NCBI RefSeq assembly: GCF_029227915.1 | Contig: NC_079884.1 | Location: 7,812,001-7,876,000, forward strand | Length of the DNA: 64,000 bases | Direction: 5' to 3' | Source of the DNA: Hydractinia symbiolongicarpus | Lineage: Eukaryota > Cnidaria > Hydrozoa > Anthoathecata > Hydractiniidae | Notes under the pieces: model-generated | What the model was told of the DNA's origin: nothing | Database searches by the model: none | What the model saw: the letters and a program-made list of their open reading frames with translations, nothing else | Part shown: one piece after another, positions 46,083 to 58,700 of the stretch | Position numbering within the stretch: the first letter of the stretch is position 1 | How the letters are laid out: each line of letters starts with the position of its first letter | Program-made: the position numbers and the translations under genes

Positions 46083-46123
46083 TATAAGAAACACGACGCA
46101 TATGACAAAAGAAACGCACCGCA
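46038..46123. repeat. Short tandem repeat spanning the GPCR stop codon
   Basis: Four diverged units of about 20-25 bp (AAGAAACGCACCGC plus ATATGATA-like spacer) run from inside the last coding codons past the stop at 46080-46082, so the receptor's final residues (RNAPRLIEEKHHI) are repeat-derived. Confidence 0.6.
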
Positions 46124-46367
46124 AATAATATCACATTAAAATATATTTGAGAAGAATATTTATTTTTAGAGATTAATATAAATTGCGTATGTAGAGTTGA
46201 TAATCAAGTTTCTTATTTTTTCTTTTCGTCTTGTTTTTTTGTTTTACATTCTTCCACTTGATAACTTCGGCTGTACTGGCATTCTTTGTAAACTTGATTC
46301 ATTTCTTGCTCTCCTTTTTTACTAAATATCTCACTATGTTATCCACTGCGAAGAAGAGCAGCCATTT

Positions 46368-46676
46368 TCAGTCATGCGCGTAAGATTGTACCGTCATTGT
46401 AACAGAAACATTATTGTTTTCATCGTGATTATTGTTGTTGTAATTGTTATCGGTTACCGTGGGATTAGCACAAGGCGGTTTTTCATCAGTTGGTCTGAAC
46501 ACAACAACACTTTCTTGATCTTCAAATTTTCTCATGCAACAGATCAAACTCCGAACGAACGACAAAGCTGCGTAACTTCCCGCTTGTATACCGAGATGAA
46601 ATTCTAGTGGTATTAACTTTTTAAACACATGTTTCCAATTCAAGCAGTTGTTCTCATCATGCATTTTTAAAACGAT
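46368..46676 (-). CDS. Uncharacterised terminal exon
   Basis: An acceptor (TTTCTTTAG) at 46677 is followed by an open frame beginning IVLKMHDENNCLNWKHVF and ending SVTMTVQSYAHD with a stop. It includes a helical stretch with cysteines (SFVRSLICCMRKFE), a short basic/acidic part and an Asn-rich tract (NNYNNNNHDENNN). No family recognised. It is tail to tail with the GPCR. Upstream exons to the right were not found, so the call rests on the splice acceptor and frame. Confidence 0.35.
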   Translation of the reverse strand: MVLKMHDENNCLNWKHVFKKLIPLEFHLGIQAGSYAALSFVRSLICCMRKFEDQESVVVFRPTDEKPPCANPTVTDNNYNNNNHDENNNVSVTMTVQSYAHD

Positions 46677-48002
46677 CTAAAGAAATAGAAATTTATTATT
46701 TTCCAATTAAAAATATCAAAGCGAATTCTAGGTGATAAATGGATTTGAATTGATGTTGCCTCAGCTTAAGAAGTCGTTCAAAAAGTATTTTTTTTAATTT
46801 TTCAAAATTACTCAGATATTCACGTTTTAAAATTCCGAATTTAATTATCTTGCATAAATTATGCCGTCAAGTTGGCCCCGCAGAAATTGTTGATATTTTC
46901 TATTGTCATAATTTCTGATCTGTAAAGGGACTCAAGCTTGACCAACATCAAGCAAAAAAAAAAAATATTTAGCTAGCTTACTTGTGACAGAACCGTTATA
47001 TCTTTTTAACCGCTAAAATGACGTCATTATTTATGCAGAACGTCAAAATTTTTAACTGTGAAATACCATTTTATAGCTTATTGTTACATATTTATTTATA
47101 GATTTAAAGAAAATTCGAGGTGACAATTTGCCATAACCTCAGTACTTGAGTATTTTCTTAGCAAATCCTACACAGCACCCAACCATACACAGCACACAAA
47201 TTTTTTCCACCCATTTCACAATAAGAAAACTACTATTTTGACGTATAAGAAATTTTAGAAAGCCCACACTGGCTATATTTTAGCATTCCAGCGCTTTTGA
47301 TTTCATGAATTACCAAACCAATCCCAGAATGCCTTGCGCGCGGAAGATTTATTGCTAATCGCAATATCGTCTATTTTAGTCCAGTTGTGACGCGGATGAA
47401 GTTGAAGGAAGTAAACAGAGCGTTACTATGAGAACTTCTTTTCAACAATCATATTGACTCGTAACGTGTCAATATGGATGAGGCATAAAAAAGTGATTTT
47501 CTTGCTCCGTAGAAACTATAAATTCGCTCTCTTCGCTCCACAAAACCATACTTAAAAAACGTGTTTTTCATATTTTCATCAAACACAAAGAAGTATGCAA
47601 AAATGACATATTTTTAAAATATTTTAAGAAGGAAAGAAAAGTCATTTCACAAAGTAGTGATAGAGGTTAGTGGAAGTTATTATTATTGGATGCGTTTAGA
47701 AACTTGAGGCGATTTTTAAAGTTGATGTTATAGTTAACTGGCGCACAATATTTTTTTGTTACGCCTAATCCCCCGGCACCAGTTTTTCTGTAATAATTTG
47801 CAATGTTGTAAAGCTACTCGCTGCAAAAGCTCTACTTATTATCTTTACGACACGCGTCTGCCAAATATTTAGGTCTCGTACCTCCCTCCCACAGATATTG
47901 GATATTTTTCGAAACAACAATCTTAAATTTCTATGAATTCTTTTATATTCGGTAAAATTTAAAACTTTCGTTAGTTTCCGTTTGAAACCAAACTTACAAC
48001 AG
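46677..48002. other. AT-rich intergenic DNA
   Basis: No gene recognised. Includes CGCGCG near 47337 and a few pyrimidine-rich tracts. Confidence 0.35.
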
Positions 48003-48645
48003 CCAACCTCGTCCCCAGGGCCCCTTTAACACTTTTTGATATTAAAAACAATCCCTTTATTATAACTTGATTTTAAGACTTTCAACTTATTTCCAAGCTA
48101 CTTCAATCCTGGAAATGAATTATTGCGAAAGGAGGGCAAAATTCAACCTCGTTCCCAGGAAATATTGTCTTGTTGATAAAGTTGTTAGCGACGAATTGTT
48201 GGCCACTCCGTAATAACGGCTCAGGGGAGAAGAAAGCCGCTTCTATGTAAGAAACACACACTCTGAACTTGTCATTGTTCACAGCGGACTTAGGACTTAT
48301 GACTTTGGATCTTGGGTTTTTCACGACTTTACGATTTTTCTAACCTTTTTCAGGTGGTGGAGCGAATTATTCCATAATGCGGACGGAGAGTGCATTTAGA
48401 GCATTTTTAACGTCGATCACCCGGCCTGCCTGAATATTACTGACTAAGTAATGCCGTTTGGCTATTTCGTGAAATATAGTATGTCCGGAATTGTTGTAGC
48501 GTAATAGGACTTCAAAATGATTAAACGTCCATATAACAATCTTTCCCAACTATGTATACCTACACCCACGTCCTCTTTTTGCCCCTATGCCGTTATTACG
48601 GAAAAGTTAATAAAAAAGGTAATATGTCCTGGGAACAAGGTTGGT
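48003..48645. mobile_element. Long member of the CAACCTCG/CCCAGG MITE family
   Basis: CCAACCTCGTCCCCAGGG at 48003 and TCCTGGGAACAAGGTTGG ending at 48645 form the ends. A third copy of the terminus (TTCAACCTCGTTCCCAGG, 48141) lies inside, so one member may have jumped into another. Two short minus-strand frames inside (48103-48324 and 48367-48549) have no recognised domain. Confidence 0.65.
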
Positions 48646-49732
48646 ACGTAAAGGCAACTGTATGGGATTGTGTATTCGAGCATATAAATTACCTAGAAAG
48701 GGCACAAAATAAAAGAAATAATATATGATGATCTAGTGCGAAATTAACAAGAGAGTATCTAGATGAAACCAAGGGAATTCAAAAAAATGCCCCAAAATAA
48801 ATCATTACAAAACACTCTATCTATTTATCTAGAAAAAAATGGAGATTTGAAGTTTTCAGGGGAAGCTTTTTAAGGTCCATAAGACATCATGCGTACGTGT
48901 GTTCTTCCAATGTTCACTAACATACAAAATTGAAAATATAACACACAAAAACAAACGTATGTGTTCTTAATCTTATAAAGAAATGTGGATTTTGTTCTTA
49001 CAAAACCCTTAAAATTATACCTAAAAAGTTGATCATAATTAAAAGAAAAGGAAAGAACTTACCCAGTTTCATCTTTATAATTACGTCTCTTTTTTATCAT
49101 ATTTTTCAACATAGGCAGTGAAAAAATAAATTATTAAAAATTATTCTCGAATTGACGCCGTTGTTAAAATCATAACAAAACAGGTGTTTGAATAAAACAA
49201 GATGACATTTTCAAAACGTTCTTCGTTAAAATTTTATAACCTTTAACAACATTCATATCATTAGCAACATATGTGGTTGTCAAGATGAGATTAATGTTGA
49301 CATCATGTGCATCGTCATGACGACGACGTGACGATTATTTTTATCCGTCTTTCCCGTGACGTTTTTTATCAATAAACCATAAAAACATACAAGGTTTATA
49401 CTGATCAAATTTGGTAGGTTTTGTATGCATCGAGTTCTAAGAATATTCAACGAAAATTTAAAGATCTGTTTATGAGACGTGCATATCCTAATATTATCAT
49501 AAATAAATTACATCAGAAAGGAAATGAAAGCCTGTCACAACTTTCTTGATTCAGAATTTTTTTAACAGTTATGCACAAACACACACATTCTAATCCTATT
49601 TTGTTAGTCTCCAAAAAAGTAAAAAATATTTGAGAGTTTGGAAACTGATCAACAACATATTATAAAAAATGCTGATAGCAGCAATATATTTAATTCAAAG
49701 AAATTCATTCATTTATAAATACATAAAAAATA
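48646..49732. other. Spacer and probable TSC1 3' UTR
   Basis: AT-rich. On the minus strand this follows the TSC1 stop codon. No other gene seen. Confidence 0.4.
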
Positions 49733-52700
49733 TCATATATTATTTTCTGTTGGTAGGGCGCCGTTCTTTCGAGCAATGACATCGTTGCTGCGTTCGATTC
49801 CACTATCTTGCGTGTCGGCAGTAGAACTGTGAGAAATTTTTAGCGAATCGCTTACACTTGACACACTACTCGCTTGACTGCGACTTCGCGTAAACGGATT
49901 TAACGCCGAGTCGTGCTTCGAATGGATGTCCTTTGGTGTTGACTCGTAAGCATGGATAGGTCGTAACGCGTGTCTATGCGACTGATCGTGATGCGACGAA
50001 GAACTCCCAATGTGATGAAAATCTACATACGACACCGACTTGTGACATTTGTCTCCGCAATTGTGTGAATTCCATGGAATATGAGTGGAATGCTGGTGTT
50101 GACTTGATGATTGTTTCGATGAGCTAGAGTCTTCAAGTTTTGCATACAATGACGTAATGTAAGATTGTAAACCTTGACACGTCTTTTGGCAACTCTTAAA
50201 TCTTTCTTCAAGAGCCTACATGAAAAGAAGAGTGTGAAAAAACAAAACAAAAACCTCTATAGATGCAGAGCGTGAAACCTATTTTTTATTAGGTACTGCA
50301 AATTTTGCTCTCACAAGCCACTATATCACGTGATCGTAATAATGAACGATAATACCAACAACAACCAACACGCTTACCTTCATCTCATCCTTGTGTTTGG
50401 CTCGAATATTTTTCATATCTATTTTATGCTCACGGATTAACTTGTCCTAACATTAAAAACAAACATTATCGCTAAACCGTGATGTAAATTAGAAAGCTTA
50501 CATTCGCAAATGCACCCAAAAACGCGTACCTTTTTAACGCTGGTACCTTCAAGTTCGTTGATCTTAACTTTTAAAAGTTCCATTTGAGTGTTCGTTACAT
50601 CCCTCTCCTCGTGAAGGGCTATGGAAGAAAATTGAAAAATCTTGTATCAGGCTAAAGAAGTTAGCATTGTAACATCGGTGGCTGGCATAAAAAATAGATT
50701 TCAAATTCCTCAAAATTGCAGTCATAATAATATAAAGTATAAAAATATACTAAGGATTGGAAATTTAAAATTTTATTTTATGCGGCACAATTTGAAAGTG
50801 TGGCGGTGGACCTTACGAACGATATTACCCACAATTCCCTACTTCACTATCAGTAAAAGTCTTTACCTTCCAATTCGTATCTGTGAGCTGTGAGTTTATT
50901 TTCCAATTCCAGATGTCGGTAATTTTTCATTTCAAAATCATCAACTCTTGCTTGAACATGCTCTTGTTTTTCACTCTGTGTAAGCAGCTCCTTTTGTAGA
51001 GTTTCGACCTAAAGTGAAGTGAATTAAACTTCTCTTTAATAATAGCCGTATTTTGTCTGTCTCTGCGTGGACCCCCCGCTGAGTTAGAAAATGATGTTAC
51101 GGAAACACGAATATCAAATGCGTTATAATTATATTTTTAACCACTTTGTTGCGACGAATAAATATAAAGGACGGGCGACCCCATGGATTTTTCCACGGGT
51201 TAACGACTAGTCTCTTTAATAATACCCTTATTCCGTCTGTCTCTGCGCGGACCCCCCGCTGAGTTAGAAAATGATGTTACGGATACACGAATATCAAAAG
51301 CGATATATTTGATATATATATATATTAACCCGTGGATATTTCCATGGGCAACGACTAGGCTTTATAATAATAGCCGTCGTCTGTCTGTTTGTCTGTCTGT
51401 TACTGAAACACGAAATGCGATATATAAAGGACACGCGACTCCTTGGATTTTTTTACAGGTTGACGAGTAGTCTTAGTAGTGAATATCATCTTTCTTTACA
51501 AGCTTAAAACTGAAAAGTAAATATAGAACTTCAGAGATGTTCAAACGAAAGCAAGTTCAACGCCACACCGCTAACATCTGAACAGACAAACCAATAAAAA
51601 TGAACCAATAAAAATAAAAACATACCACCGCTTGTAGTTGACCCATCTCCGAAAGTTTGGGCAGACTTGTCAAAATCTCTTGCGTTGCTTCGAAAAGCTG
51701 ATATTTTAATTTATTTACTTCCTGTGCAAAAAAAAAAAATATTTGTATTATTGTGGAACGTTTATTACTTCTTGAACATAATAGTACAGTAGGCGACGTT
51801 TCGTGAAATTCTTCTCCCATCATCGGGTGATTCGATCCAATGATGGGAGAAGAATCTTCCAATACATGATATACTAAACTATCATATTCAATAAATGATA
51901 AACTTTCCACAATAAAAAAAATCACTTATGGAAATGTTTAACAAAAGAGCTCGCTTTATCGTATACTATTGGTAGTATATTTACTTTTGACACACGTCCA
52001 AAGTCAATGCGAATATAAGGAAAGGGCCTAACCGATGACATAAATACAAATCTTGTATGCAGCTACATTTCTTAATTTTGAGCGAGAAAGAAACAAAACA
52101 AAAGGCTGTTGTTTTAGCCTATAACAAACTTTCTTCTCACATGACATAGGGAACTTTTTTTGGTCTAAAATGACAATATCGATGAGAATATCAGATATTT
52201 AACAAACAAATAAAGGTAATTACTTTCTGGTATTTTTCGTTTCTTTTTTTCAGCTCTTTTTTCTTGTCGTTCTTAGTTTTCAGTTTAAATTCCAGCTCTG
52301 TATTCACCTGTTCTAGCTGTCTAGGTAAAAAAAAGTCACCGTTTTACACTTGATTTTGGAAAGCTTAGTACAGCTTCCTTGGAATGTAAACAAAACACAC
52401 TGCAAAAAGGTGTGTACGCAAAAAGTTATAAAAATATAAAAATATTTCATTGAAATAACTATGAGCGAGTGTTTTTATCAATTTAATAATTTTTAAAGGT
52501 CATTTTAAGATGTATGTCTACATTACCTTGTAATTAAACATAAAATTAATTCCCGCAACAAGAAGAACAGAAATTTTTATGTTATACTTACTTTATTTTC
52601 TTTAAACATTCTTGCTCTCTAAACACAGCCTGTTGGCGAATTAATCTGCAAGAAGAAACAAAGACAACGTTAGAGTTTTTTAAAAAAAACTCTACGGGCG

Positions 52701-55700
52701 AAAAATCAAAAACAAAAAAACAAACTAACCTATTTTCATCATATTTTAGTCTGATGTTATTTCGGAGATCAGCCAATGTATTCGCCGTAAGAGTGCAGTG
52801 ATCTTTCTACAAAAAATAACCAATCACAACAAAAAAAATATCGAATCGCTAGCATAAACTTTTATACTTGCATGGATTAATTTTCAGGGCCATACCCCAA
52901 TGGAAGGTTTCTCTAAAAGTTGGATGTCATTAAAAATGCATAAACAACAAAAAAAATTGCAAAGAAAGTAAATAATCCACATCAACCGGAAATCGTTGCA
53001 AACGGTTGAAACATACTAAAGCTTTAACTTCATGTTGCAGGGCTTGTGATTTTTGAAGACTTCCAAATAACCTTCTGTTTCGTAGACAGTGCAGTTCACA
53101 CTTATGTCGTTCGTATAAGAGTTGGATATGCAGCATATGAACTTGCGTTTGAAGAATCTTCAGTTCGTCCACAGGGGTTGCACCTAAATAAAAACAGTTT
53201 AGTGAAACTTTTGCGGGGCGAAAAATAAATTAAGATATTATTATTAATTCTTATTATTTTCCCAAAAAGTTATCCGTATAAACTGGAATGAGGTAAAAAT
53301 GTTATTAAATATTTTTAATATAACAGGCTTTGCCCAATGAAACATTAACATAAATACACTTTTGATAATACTTTATGACCTCTCATTTTCCTAAAGTGAA
53401 ACTTTCACGAATTGCAGACTTCAAGTGGTTTATTATCGCAGATAGTAATTCTTTGCGAATTTAGAGAATACTTTACAGGTATACTCAATTTCAGGAATTT
53501 GGCCAGACTCCGCGAAAAGCACAAATATCAATACCGAAAAAAAAGCTCCTTTAAGGTGTGGTATTTTATTTAGACTCTTTAATGGGGCATGATAAACTAC
53601 CCATCTAACACACTATTTAAATCCTTACCACCAAAATAAGTCCAGTCTGTTTCCAATTGACTGGTTAGAGGAATTCTAAAATAGAACAAAATCCAATTGT
53701 ATTTACGCTTCGAAAAAATACATAACCGGAAGCACTCCTTGTCATGAAGATTAGTCACAACAATGAAGACATAACAGAAAAAATGCTTGCCTGCTCATCT
53801 GAAAGGAGTGAATATCTGATCCATATTGAATAAAATCATCAAGCAGCGTTAAAGGGCTTTTCAATTTGTAGGCTGGACAGGTGGATGCCAACTTTGATTC
53901 TGTCATCTCATGGGATTCGTTAACATTCAGTGGTTTAGGGCAAAGCTCAGAAAACATGTTCCTAATAGATTGCAATAGCTCTATGCTTACTGTTATTTTG
54001 TTAGGATCACTTTGAGCTAAATTGCTCGAGTTCGTTGACGGCTTGTCTTTCACTTGAGCATTATTTATATTCGTACTCACACCAACTTTGCTATCCGTGG
54101 TTTCATCAGACAATTTAGTATTTACTTCTGATTCTGGTGTTAAATTAAAGGAAAATTGATTCATATCGTTAGCAGGAGTCGTGTGAACCATTGGACTTGT
54201 GGGTGCAGAGTGAAATTGACCAGAACCACCCAGGTTTAATTGTTTTACAATTTTATGCTTAAAATATTCTGTAGATTTGGGTCGATTTTGTTGTCCTTTG
54301 TTAATGCTTCCTCTTTTCGGTGAGGCAGGTGCTGATTGTCGAGCTCTCAATAATTCCTTTTCAACAGGAGTGGAATGACTTGCACTGTTGGGAAGCCAAC
54401 TTTTTAATAAGTTTTTATGATTAACATTATCAGATGATCCAAAACTTTGAGTCTTTTTAATGTCTGTTCTTTTTAGGCCTGGTGAGGTATTACTGTGAAC
54501 TGATGCAGTATCACTCGATGACTTACGGTTACTAGGGAGCTCATTCAAATTTGAAATACTGTCACGCAAATGCACATCAGTGTGGTTTTGCTTGTAAAGT
54601 GAAGATAAGTCTTGGGTGCTATTACTAGGTGATAACTGTCTTGAACATGGTGGGGTGGTTAGTCCACAGACGTCGGAGGGGTTGCACAGGGCGGCATTGT
54701 CGCTAATTAGTGGTTTAGGATCTACTGTATTGTCTACAGTGTTCCTTTTTATTGGTGTTATATAGAGATCAGTCTCTGGCTGAGTAAAAATAGAACTTAA
54801 ACCAAGATACAGGCCCGAATCTTTTAAGGGTCGATATGATGTCTCTTGTGCCACCTGATGAGAATACACTGCATAATTAGCTTCTTTAACAGAGTCAACA
54901 GGATCCAGTGATATCTTTTGACAATCGGCCAAAACATCATGTGGTTGAAAAACTTTCCATCTAAAATCAAGACAATGTGTAAAGGTAAAATAGACAGGAC
55001 ATACCCATCAGGAGAAAGAAGATCCGAATAACAAATCATAAAGAGCATATTGTCATTTCAATATGGATGAAAATCTTACTCACTTCTCCAAACCGGTTTC
55101 AGATTTTGGTGTTTCTGTGATCAAATCCGGATGAAATTTTACGAATTCAAACATTGGCTAAAAACAAAGTAAAATTCAATGTATGATTATGTTTCCCAAA
55201 CATTTTTCTAAAATTATGTTATTTATAATAGATCAAAACATTGGTGATATTTCAGTTTGTTATTATGAGTTGATAACGTGTTTCCTGAAAATTTCACTCT
55301 AGTTACAAGGTGTGAGCTTGTATTAAAACGCAAATGTGTCCCATAAGAATGGAAATTTTTGCCTCTCTGAGCACCGACACGGGAGTAGTTGTGTGTTCGA
55401 ATCTCATCTTGGTAACTATTTTTACTTTTTTTTTGTTTTTTAAAAAAAGATAAGTGTTCGAAAGCGTTATTTAACTAACTAACTAACTGGTAAATTAAAG
55501 GTGTTTCCACCAAAGTTTTCAAAAGTAAATGTAGGCAGAATTAAGGTCTCCCCAAATGCCTGGAAAGTAGTCTGCGAAAAATAAAATTTTCACAACAATA
55601 CGTAAGAAAATATTTTTTAACAGCTATTTCCTTTTTCGAACAATTAAGATTTACTCATATATTATTTTTATTTTGCTCTTTATCACTGAGTGACTTTCTT

Positions 55701-58700
55701 ATACCCTGTTTCCTTTTTCTTTTTTTTTTTTGGGGGGGGGGGTACTGAATTACTGAATTTCGCAAATTTTAGGTAATTTTTGCCAAATTTTTTCTTCCTG
55801 TGAGTCAGTTTACCCCAGACTGACGCATTGAAATTTGACTTTTTGAGGAATTTTCTGTTCACAAAGATCTCACAAATCAATTTTGAAAAACAACTGCGTA
55901 GTGCGTAACAAATATCATCGCCTATGTGAATAGCGAAATATATGTTGTGTTGTGTCTAACTTTGTAACAAAAATCACAATTTGATAGACAACTTTTTGTA
56001 AACTTTATTTGCGAGGTTGTTTGCGTATATCATACGTCTTGTTTCAAATTGCACTTCAGTCAAATTGAACGAAGTGAAAAAAATGTTACACAAAGTGAGT
56101 TTCCCTTTGCCTGAACGTGAATTTTACTTCACCCGCAACATTTTCTCTTCGCCCAAAGCAACTCTCTTTTTGCATCAAGTGAATGCTTATACAATCCAGA
56201 CAGTTTAAGTTCACTACATGTCTTATGTTAATGGCCTCTAGCACTTTGGATTTCATAGAATACTAATAAACTGTCAGTGGCCTGTGGATAAATCCATAGC
56301 TCTGTCCGCTCTTTATTTATACCCCATTTTGTGCGTTTCACTACTGCAGTTACCATTTTGCATGACAGACAGACAATATATTATAATATAAATCCAATTA
56401 CTACTAGACTTATGAAAGTATAATTTTAAAGAATGGCAAAACATAAGTGTACAATTGTTAAAAAATACCTTGATAACAAGTTGAAATACAGGATCTTTTT
56501 TTTGTGAGCCAGCAAAACAAGATTTCATGTATGATAAAAAGTTGTTTGGGTACATGGCATAAAGTCGATGGAAGAGAATGTAAACACCGATGTGAAGATG
56601 AAGAATACAAACTTCTGGAATTTGACCTGCCAGAATAAGAGTAACTATCAAGTATACAATCTGTAACTATAACACAATGAAGCACTGCTAAAAATAAGCA
56701 TCAAAAAACATGTATTATGCCTGTAAAACTTTAGAAAGTGTTTGACATTTGAATGTTGATAAAACATGTTGCTATGTTGTGCATATAGAACCAACATACA
56801 GGACTTGCTAACAATCTTAGGCACATTGAGTAAAGCATATCTTGAGATGCAAATGATCCTAAAAATCCTATAACTCCTGCATTGTTGATTTCCAAAGAAT
56901 GGTTCGTTGCAAAAAATAAAACAATTTCACACCATATCCAAACTTTGCTTTTATTTTTCATTACAAAACTTCTGAAAATGCTTTTAAATGAATTTAAAAT
57001 ATCACCAATTTTGTTATAAAACTGTGAACAAGTTTAACGACGTAGTATTCTCAGTAAAAGTGGACTGTTTACACATGAGATGATTTTTACTTACTAGAAC
57101 AAGTGATAAAAGACGTATACGGTATACATAATAGCATAGTTTAAAATTTAGTTGAGTTGTGTACAAACAACAGACTTCTTTAACAATATCATTTTGTGTT
57201 TTGAACGCCAAATTAATTTTGTTCTACCATATCTTTCCAGAAAAAGCCAGAAATTACAACATTTACTTGCAACAAACCATATACCTGATTTGTTAAGTAT
57301 AAAGCCAGCAGTCCTTACAAATACTTCCAAGATATCTCCATGGTATGATCTGATGATTGCTGGAATACATGGGATCAATGTACATAATATAATAATCCCA
57401 CTCATGATAAAGACAATATCAGATTCATTCTGAAAATTGAAAAAAAAGAGAAAATATTTTGCACATAACATTATTTAATTTGTAAAAAATGATGTTCTTT
57501 TATAAACTTACTTTTAGGAATTTGAGAAAAGTTGCAAAAAGAGAGGTATTGACAATTTTGTGCAACCACGAAGGCTAAAATAAAATACCTGCTGTCAATA
57601 CTCAAAGGACAAGAATTCTTCATCAGCTCAAATTAATAATAAAAACGTCTAAACATCTTCAACATAAGTGCATCAAACACCAGCCAAATACAAAGAATTA
57701 TTGGTTACCTGCTTTCTTACAATTGAGAAAAGAAGCGTGCAAACTTCGGTCAGTTGTCCATGCTTTAGGTGGTCGTTTAGCTTATCAAATAAATACTAAA
57801 AACATAACGAAATATCATCCCATTTGCTGCCACCACCTTCACATCCACATGTCATTATAGTCTGAGCTGGCCTTGAAGTGTAGAAAACTGTATACTGCAG
57901 AATTCATGTGACCAACTTACGAAAAACGGCTTAAAAAACGGCTTAAAAAACGTTACATTAAAAATAAATAAATACTACAGTACAGTGCAGATGTAAGCGT
58001 ACGCGTACACTCAAGTTTCACACCTTTTTCTCGGAGGCAGTAGTTGTTTGTCTTTTGTTCTTATTAATTACCTTGCGAGTCTTGTAAGTCTTAACTTGCG
58101 CATAACAAACAAAAGATTATTGAAGAAAAATAGCTTATTATAACTGTGCGTAACTATTGTTAAATAGTGTTAACATAACTATTCCCAATAGCATAATTGC
58201 AAATGTTATCAACTCTATCAATGTGACACGAAGAGCCATTGTTTAATAGTTTTATTAAATAAAAGTTTTGCGTGGAAACTAAATAAACTAGCGAGAAGGC
58301 ATTGTTGGTTGCGCAGGTTAAATAAAGCTTTTAAGCGATAGAAATTATTATATTTTAACAAAGATTGAAACTTCAATTTTGATAGAAAAGATTTTTTAGA
58401 TCACATTTTAAAAGTTTAAAAACGAAAAACGGCGATAGAAATGTTTTTTTAGATCGCATTTTAAAAGTTTAAAAACGAAAAACCGCTATAGAAAAGGTTT
58501 TTTTGATCGTGTTTTAAAAAATTTAGACTCTTTCTTTGCTATTAAAACTTAAAACAAAATGTTCTTACCATGAATTTTCGAAATTTTATCCCGAAGGGAA
58601 AAGTCCCGAACGCAGGGTTTCTCTGTTTGCGTTGCTAAACGTTGCTTTTCATAAAAAGAACTTTTAAAAGTTTCGCATGTTAAAAAATACGTTTCAACGA

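Noticed and set aside
57152-57433. 93-codon plus-strand frame
   Set aside because: Antisense shadow of a TSC1 exon.
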